34,411 nucleotides of DNA, from the NCBI RefSeq assembly GCF_000472285.1, contig NZ_KI421418.1:144525-178935 (forward strand). Reading direction: 5' to 3'. Source of the stretch: Desulfuromonas sp. TF. GTDB lineage: Bacteria; Desulfobacterota; Desulfuromonadia; Desulfuromonadales; ATBO01. Position 1 is the stretch's first letter. Each line of letters opens with the position of its first letter. Position numbers and translations under genes: made by a program. The notes beneath the pieces were generated by a model, which worked only from the letters and a program-made list of their open reading frames with translations, did not search any database and had not been told where the DNA came from. Shown one piece after another: positions 28,054 to 34,411 of this stretch.

Positions 28054-29721
28054 ATGAGTGCCAAACGCAGTGATGCCATTACCAAAGGATTCGAAAGAAC
28101 TCCCCACCGTGCTCTCCTTAAAGGGACCGGCGTCCCCGCCGACCAGATGGACAGACCGTTTATCGGAATCGCTACTTCCTTTACCGACCTGATTCCGGGC
28201 CACACCGGCATGCGGGATCTGGAGCGGTTTATCGAAAAAGGGGTCCATACCGGCGGCGGCTATTCCTTCCTCTTCGGCATACCCGGCGTCTGCGACGGCA
28301 TTGCAATGGGCCACAAGGGAATGCATTATTCCCTCCCCACCCGTGAACTCATTGCCGATATGATCGAATCGGTGGCCGAGGCCCATCGTCTCGACGGCCT
28401 GGTGCTGTTGACAAATTGCGACAAGATCACCCCCGGCATGCTTATGGCGGCCGCCCGTCTCGACATTCCGTGCCTGGTGGTGACGGCCGGCCCGATGATG
28501 ACGGGCAGCGGTCAAAAAGGGCGCCGCTTCTCCTTCGTCACGGACACCTTCGAAGCCATGGCCCAGTACAAGGCTGGAGTTATCGACGAGAAGGAGCTCA
28601 TGGTCTGCGAAGACCAGGCCTGCCCTACCGCAGGCTCCTGTCAGGGGCTTTTCACCGCCAACACCATGGCCATTCTTACCGAAACGCTGGGGATGAGCCT
28701 GGTGCGCTGCGGCACCGCACTGGCGGTCTCATCCCTGAAGAGGCGCATCGCTTTCGCCTCCGGCGAGAGGATCGTCCAACTGGTCCGGGAAGGGATCACC
28801 CCCCGCCAGATTCTCACCCGCGAGGCCTTCGAGAACGCCATTCGCGTCGACCTGGCCTTGGGCGGATCGAGCAATACCGTGCTGCACCTCCTCTCCATCG
28901 CCAGGGAGGCCGGGGTCGATCTTCCCCTGGAAGACTTCGACAGGCTGAGCCGGGAAACGCCCCAGCTCGCCTCCATGAATCCGGGCGGCAAGCATTTCAT
29001 GGAAGACCTGGATGCTGCCGGCGGAGTCCCGGCGGTTCTCTATCAGCTGCGCGACCGGATTCTCGACAACCCCACCCTGACCGGACCGACCGTGAAGGAG
29101 ATCGTCGCCAGCGTGGCCCAGGTGGACGAAGAGGTGATCCAGCCCATCTCTAGCCCGGTGCGTCCCGAAGGGGGAATAGCCATCCTCAAGGGCAATCTCG
29201 CCCCCGACGGCGCGGTGGTTAAGCAATCGGGCGTCTCCGAGAAGATGATGAACTTCGAAGGACGCGCCCGCTGTTTCGACTCGGAAGAGGGGGCCATGCA
29301 GGCCCTGATGAACGGACAAGTCGTGGCCGGCGACATCGTGGTCATTCGCTATGAAGGGCCCAAGGGAGGGCCGGGCATGAGGGAAATGCTGGCTCCGACC
29401 GCCACCCTGATGGGACTCGGCCTGGGGGAGAGCGTGGCTCTCATCACCGACGGCCGGTTCTCCGGAGGAACCCGGGGGCCCTGCATCGGACATATTTCGC
29501 CCGAAGCTGCCGAAGGAGGCCCGATAGCACTGATCGAGGACGGCGATGCCATCATTCTCGACATCCCAAACCGCCGACTCGAACTCAAGGTAGACGAGGC
29601 GGCCCTCGAACAGCGCCGGGCAGCCTGGCGAAAACCTGAACCCAAGATCAAGAGCGGCTGGCTGGCCAGGTATGCCGCAGTAGTAACATCGGCCAATACG
29701 GGGGCGATCTGCAAGGCATAA
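28054..29721 (+). CDS. ilvD: Dihydroxy-acid dehydratase
   Basis: The 555-residue Fe-S enzyme makes the 2-oxo acid precursors of valine and isoleucine. Cluster and metal motifs are visible: [16 protein letters not shown], then [20 protein letters not shown], and in the C-terminal domain [23 protein letters not shown] 28054 ([18 protein letters not shown]) matches the family N-terminus; its AAGGG is 11 bases upstream, somewhat far, while ATG 28045 is only 2 bases from the same site. It starts the branched-chain cluster and ends 85 bases before ilvB, in a gap filled by a short tandem repeat. Confidence 0.97.
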   Translation: MSAKRSDAITKGFERTPHRALLKGTGVPADQMDRPFIGIATSFTDLIPGHTGMRDLERFIEKGVHTGGGYSFLFGIPGVCDGIAMGHKGMHYSLPTRELIADMIESVAEAHRLDGLVLLTNCDKITPGMLMAAARLDIPCLVVTAGPMMTGSGQKGRRFSFVTDTFEAMAQYKAGVIDEKELMVCEDQACPTAGSCQGLFTANTMAILTETLGMSLVRCGTALAVSSLKRRIAFASGERIVQLVREGITPRQILTREAFENAIRVDLALGGSSNTVLHLLSIAREAGVDLPLEDFDRLSRETPQLASMNPGGKHFMEDLDAAGGVPAVLYQLRDRILDNPTLTGPTVKEIVASVAQVDEEVIQPISSPVRPEGGIAILKGNLAPDGAVVKQSGVSEKMMNFEGRARCFDSEEGAMQALMNGQVVAGDIVVIRYEGPKGGPGMREMLAPTATLMGLGLGESVALITDGRFSGGTRGPCIGHISPEAAEGGPIALIEDGDAIILDIPNRRLELKVDEAALEQRRAAWRKPEPKIKSGWLARYAAVVTSANTGAICKA

Positions 29722-29739
29722 ACAAAGCTGTAAGCCGCA

Positions 29740-29781
29740 AGCTTATAGCTTAAAGCTTAAAGCTTAAAGCTTATAGCTATA
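29740..29781. repeat. 7-bp tandem repeat (AGCTTAA/T, about six units) in the ilvD-ilvB gap
   Basis: Units at 29740, 29747, 29754, 29761, 29768 and 29775 read AGCTTAT, AGCTTAA three times, AGCTTAT and AGCTATA. Each contains the AGCT palindrome, so the stretch can also fold on itself. It ends about 15 bases before the TGGAGGAGG ribosome site of ilvB. Confidence 0.9.
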
Positions 29782-29806
29782 ATCATTTCTCTGGAGGAGG
29801 CTTTTT

Positions 29807-31504
29807 GTGAAAAAGACCGGATCGCAGATACTTCTGGAATGTCTGCAGCTGGAAGGGGTGGATACCGTCTTCGGTTATCCCGGGGGAACGGTCATCAACA
29901 TCTATGATGACCTGATGGATTATCCGATCAAGCATATCCTGAACCGCCATGAACAGGCCGCGGTGCACGCCGCCGACGGTTATGCTCGGGCCACCGGCAA
30001 GGTCGGTGTGGCCATCGCCACCAGCGGCCCCGGCGCTACCAATACGGTCACAGGAATCGCCACCGCCTACATGGATTCGATTCCGCTGGTGGTCATCACG
30101 GGCCAGGTGCCTACGCCCTTGATCGGCAATGATGCCTTCCAGGAGGCGGACATCATCGGCATTACCCGTCCCATCACCAAACACAACTACCTGGTAAAGG
30201 ATGTTCGGGACTTGGCCAGGGTGGTCAAGCAGGCCTTCTACATCGCCCGCACCGGACGGCCGGGTCCCGTACTGATCGATCTGCCCAAAGATGTTCAGAT
30301 AGCCTCCACGACATTCGAATATCCCGAAACCGTGGAGCTCAGGGGGTACAAACCGACCTATAGCGGCAATATCCGCCAGGTCGAGAAGGCGGTCAAGATG
30401 CTTCTGGCTGCCCGCAAGCCAGTGATTTATGTGGGCGGCGGGGCCACTCTGGCCGATGCGTCAACCGAACTGAAGGATCTCGCCGAAGCCATTCAGGCAC
30501 CGGTGACCACCACCTTGATGGGCATGGCCACCTTTCCCAAGAAGCACCCCCTTTCTCTGGGAATGCTCGGGATGCACGGCACCTATTATGCCAACATGGC
30601 CATCACCAATGCAGACCTGCTGATAGCCGTCGGTGCCCGCTTCGACGACCGGGTGACCGGGAAAATAAGCTCCTTCGCACCCGACGCCAAGATCATACAT
30701 ATCGATATCGATCCGACATCGATCAAGAAAAACGTACGGGTCGATCTCCCCCTCGTCGGCGAGCTCAAGGATGTACTCCAGAAGATGCTGAAAAAATTGG
30801 CCGAGCAGGGAAAGGCGGTTTCCGCCCTGGTCGAGAGTACCGAGCCCTGGCGGAACGAGATCGCCGACTGGAAAGAAAAGCACCCGACAAGCTACAACCC
30901 CTCGACATCCGTCATTAAGCCCCAGTTCGTCATTGAGAAAATCCGCGAATTGACCGACGATGATGCGATCATCACCACCGAGGTGGGGCAGCACCAGATG
31001 TGGACGGCCCAGTTCTTCGATTTCTCCCGCCCCCGAACTTTCCTGACTTCAGGCGGACTGGGAACTATGGGGTTCGGACTGCCGGCGGCCCTCGGTGCGC
31101 AGGCCGGTTTTCCCGAGCGACAGGTCATCGACATCTCAGGAGACGGCTCCTTTCAGATGAACTCGCAGGAACTGGCCACCCTCGTCCAGTACCGGCTGCC
31201 TGTCAAAATTGTCATTCTCAACAATAATTTTCTGGGAATGGTACGCCAATGGCAGCAGCTCTTCTTCAATAAGAGATACAGCCAGACCTGCATGGAGCTG
31301 CCCATCGATTTCTGCAAGCTGGCGGAAGCTTACGGAGCCACCGGTCTCTCCGCCAGCAAGCCGGAAGAAGTCGAGGGAGTCATCCGCAAGGCCCTCGAGA
31401 CCCCCGGTCCGGTCATCATGGAGTTCAAGATCGCTCGGGAGGAGAACGTCATGCCCATGGTTCCGGCCGGCGCCGGCCTCAACGAGATGGTCCTGGCTTC
31501 CTGA
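29807..31504 (+). CDS. ilvB: Acetolactate synthase large (catalytic) subunit
   Basis: The 565-residue thiamine-diphosphate enzyme condenses pyruvate with pyruvate or 2-oxobutyrate. The catalytic Glu sits in [19 protein letters not shown] near residue 47; the FAD/central domain includes [12 protein letters not shown]; the TPP-binding motif [18 protein letters not shown] ... NN lies near residue 440-470. It starts with GTG 29807, after a TGGAGGAGG site. The regulatory subunit follows 70 bases later behind a hairpin. Confidence 0.97.
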   Translation: MKKTGSQILLECLQLEGVDTVFGYPGGTVINIYDDLMDYPIKHILNRHEQAAVHAADGYARATGKVGVAIATSGPGATNTVTGIATAYMDSIPLVVITGQVPTPLIGNDAFQEADIIGITRPITKHNYLVKDVRDLARVVKQAFYIARTGRPGPVLIDLPKDVQIASTTFEYPETVELRGYKPTYSGNIRQVEKAVKMLLAARKPVIYVGGGATLADASTELKDLAEAIQAPVTTTLMGMATFPKKHPLSLGMLGMHGTYYANMAITNADLLIAVGARFDDRVTGKISSFAPDAKIIHIDIDPTSIKKNVRVDLPLVGELKDVLQKMLKKLAEQGKAVSALVESTEPWRNEIADWKEKHPTSYNPSTSVIKPQFVIEKIRELTDDDAIITTEVGQHQMWTAQFFDFSRPRTFLTSGGLGTMGFGLPAALGAQAGFPERQVIDISGDGSFQMNSQELATLVQYRLPVKIVILNNNFLGMVRQWQQLFFNKRYSQTCMELPIDFCKLAEAYGATGLSASKPEEVEGVIRKALETPGPVIMEFKIAREENVMPMVPAGAGLNEMVLAS

Positions 31505-31514
31505 AAGGGAAATT

Positions 31515-31560
31515 CATAGGTCTTATAAGTCTTATAGGCCCTATGGGACCTATGCTTTTT
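31515..31560 (+). terminator. Hairpin with T-run between ilvB and ilvN
   Basis: CATAGGTC (31515-31522) pairs with GACCTATG (31547-31554), with further TATA/GGCCC-type pairing inside. CTTTTT follows directly at 31555-31560, just before AAGGAG of the next gene. It could reduce transcription past ilvB. Confidence 0.5.
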
Positions 31561-31574
31561 AAGGAGATTTTTTC

Positions 31575-33210
<1,636 letters not shown>

Positions 33211-33214
33211 TGCG

Positions 33215-33277
33215 GTGAGGCGTGAAGGATGTGGTGTGAGGGGTCAAGGCCCCTGCATCTTACGCCTCACGCCTCAC
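33215..33277. repeat. Inverted repeat in the ilvC-psd gap
   Basis: GTGAGGCGTGA (33215-33225) pairs with TCACGCCTCAC (33267-33277), a perfect 11-bp match. The inner AGGGG (33239-33243) pairs with CCCCT (33250-33254). The right side also contains a tandem CGCCTCA repeat. The gap is 82 bases between the two genes. Confidence 0.75.
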
Positions 33278-33292
33278 GCCTTTCGGTGAATT

Positions 33293-33937
33293 ATGCGCAA
33301 TCAGAATCAACCCGTGGCGAGCGAAGGTTATCCCTTTATCGCCCTGTTCGCGTTCGTGACACTGGTCTTCGCTTTGCTGGACTGGGATTTGCCGGCCTTT
33401 GTTCTTCTTTGTCTGACCCTGTTCACCGTTTACTTCTTCCGCAACCCAGAACGCATCATCCCCGGTGAAGAAGGAGCAGTTCTCTCCCCCGCCGACGGCA
33501 AAGTCATCTTTGTCGGCAAGGTCATGGAGGAGCGCTACTTCAAGGAAGAAGTGGACAAGGTCAGCATATTCATGTCGGTTTTCAACGTTCATGTCAACAG
33601 GGCTCCCTGCAGCGGCAAGATTCTGGACATGTTTTACAACAAGGGAGAGTTTTTCAATGCCTCCCTGGACAAGGCCAGTCTACAGAACGAACAGGCGGGT
33701 ATGTTGATCGAAGCCGAAGGGGGTCAGCGCCTGCTGTGCGTCCAGATCGCCGGCCTTATCGCCCGGCGGATCGTCACCTATCCGGTGATCGGCGACATGC
33801 TGGAGCGAGGCATGCGTTACGGGCTGATCCGCTTCGGATCCCGCGTCGACATTTATTTCCCTCCCGGATCGGAAATCCGGATCGGGGTGGGGGATCGTAC
33901 GGTGGCCGGCGAAAGCATTCTCGGCTCTCTGCGATGA
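33293..33937 (+). CDS. psd: Phosphatidylserine decarboxylase (short, archaeal-like type)
   Basis: The 214-residue proenzyme converts phosphatidylserine to phosphatidylethanolamine. It has two hydrophobic segments near the N-terminus ([31 protein letters not shown]), the [23 protein letters not shown] block, and [15 protein letters not shown]. The self-cleavage site is Gly-Ser in LIRFGSRVD near residue 182, where Ser becomes the pyruvoyl group. The start ATG 33293 has a weak site (GGTGA). It overlaps pssA by four bases. Confidence 0.95.
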   Translation: MRNQNQPVASEGYPFIALFAFVTLVFALLDWDLPAFVLLCLTLFTVYFFRNPERIIPGEEGAVLSPADGKVIFVGKVMEERYFKEEVDKVSIFMSVFNVHVNRAPCSGKILDMFYNKGEFFNASLDKASLQNEQAGMLIEAEGGQRLLCVQIAGLIARRIVTYPVIGDMLERGMRYGLIRFGSRVDIYFPPGSEIRIGVGDRTVAGESILGSLR

Positions 33938-34347
33938 ATGATACGCGCCCTCCTTATGACCGGAGGGAGAGTCTGCGCAAAGGGGTTTACATTCTCCCCA
34001 ACCTGTTTACCACCGGCAGCCTGTTTGCAGGTTTTTACGGTATCGTGGCGACCATGAACGGCGGCTATGTGGTCGCTGCCTGGTTTATTCTCATCTCGTC
34101 CATTTTCGATGCCCTCGACGGAAAAGTCGCCCGCCTGACCGGCACCACCAGTCGCTTCGGCGTCGAATACGACTCTCTTGCTGATCTGGTGGCCTTTGGA
34201 GTAGCGCCCGGACTGCTCATGTATGCTTGGGCCCTCAAACCCTTCGGTAAGATGGGTTGGCTTGCCGCCTTCCTCTATGTTGTATGCGGGGCTTTGCGCC
34301 TTGCCCGTTTTAACGTGCAGGTCAATACCGTTGAGTCGCCCGCCTGA
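33934..34347 (+). CDS. pssA: Phosphatidylserine synthase (CDP-alcohol phosphatidyltransferase), 3' end broken by a terminal duplication
   Basis: The visible 130 or so residues begin after an ATGA overlap with psd. They show [26 protein letters not shown] and the CDP-alcohol motif [26 protein letters not shown] (both read in parts), with the conserved DG..AR...G...D...D residues. The enzyme joins CDP-diacylglycerol and serine in the membrane. Family members continue for about 100 more residues. Here the frame runs to NVQVNTVES and then enters, out of frame, an exact copy of 34125-34202, meeting a stop at 34345. The true 3' part is missing. Confidence 0.9.
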   Translation: MNDTRPPYDRRESLRKGVYILPNLFTTGSLFAGFYGIVATMNGGYVVAAWFILISSIFDALDGKVARLTGTTSRFGVEYDSLADLVAFGVAPGLLMYAWALKPFGKMGWLAAFLYVVCGALRLARFNVQVNTVESPA

Positions 34348-34411
34348 CCGGCACCACCAGTCGCTTCGGCGTCGAATACGACTCTCTTGCTGATCTGGTG
34401 GCCTTTGGAGT
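34125..34411. repeat. Exact 78-bp direct duplication at the window end (34125-34202 and 34334-34411)
   Basis: The last 78 bases are identical to the sequence 209 bases earlier inside pssA. The offset is not a multiple of three, so the copy breaks the reading frame, and the window ends exactly at the end of the copy. This looks like a de Bruijn graph misjoin rather than a biological repeat. Confidence 0.9.

Overview
The window looks like the chromosome of a Desulfuromonadia (Geobacter/Desulfuromonas/Pelobacter-type) bacterium, probably one contig from a draft or metagenome assembly. The basis is the gene order rpsB-tsf-pyrH-frr-ferredoxin-uppS-cdsA-dxr-rseP-tsaB followed by ilvD-ilvB-ilvN-ilvC-psd-pssA, a paired LptF/LptG system (so a diderm with LPS), GC-rich coding sequence, and an ArsR-methyltransferase regulator next to ahcY. 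This is inference from remembered synteny; no database was searched. The first gene is cut at its 5' end. The last 78 bases repeat a stretch 209 bases earlier exactly, which looks like a contig-end assembly artefact inside pssA.

Positions 1-8000 hold envelope and stress genes. A DUF748/AsmA-like protein converges on a VWA-OmpA lipoprotein. A minus-strand run then reads small membrane protein, aconitase A, a dual CDGSH iron-sulfur protein and an OsmC-type peroxidase. Two oddities lie here: the last ligand of the second CDGSH motif is Cys instead of His, and the OsmC gene seems to have lost its proper start through a one-base frameshift. Positions 8000-16800 hold a Na/Pi cotransporter, a tiny Cys-rich zinc-ribbon-like gene, a coupled YkgJ/glycosyltransferase/thioesterase operon, a glycine-zipper lipoprotein, and a SahR-like regulator with ahcY. 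The regulator has a clear sigma70 promoter whose -10 is embedded in a TAAATCAAG/CTTGATTTA palindrome. A 127-bp nested palindromic element follows ahcY directly.

Positions 15800-19100 (minus strand) hold lptF-lptG and a secreted IPT/TIG-domain protein. From 19170 onward the window is a plus-strand superoperon for translation (S2, EF-Ts, RRF), UMP kinase, isoprenoid and phospholipid precursors (UppS, CdsA, Dxr), RseP and TsaB. A YdcH-like protein with its own strong promoter comes next, then branched-chain amino acid synthesis (IlvD, IlvB, IlvN, IlvC) and phosphatidylethanolamine synthesis (Psd, PssA).

No phage, insertion sequence, CRISPR array, rRNA, tRNA or defence system was recognised, and I do not see a clearly new multi-gene system. 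The most unusual signals are small: the CDGSC ligand change, the aconitase C-terminal tail, the SahR-type operator, the palindromic intergenic elements, and the different repeat or hairpin structures in each junction of the ilv-psd cluster.
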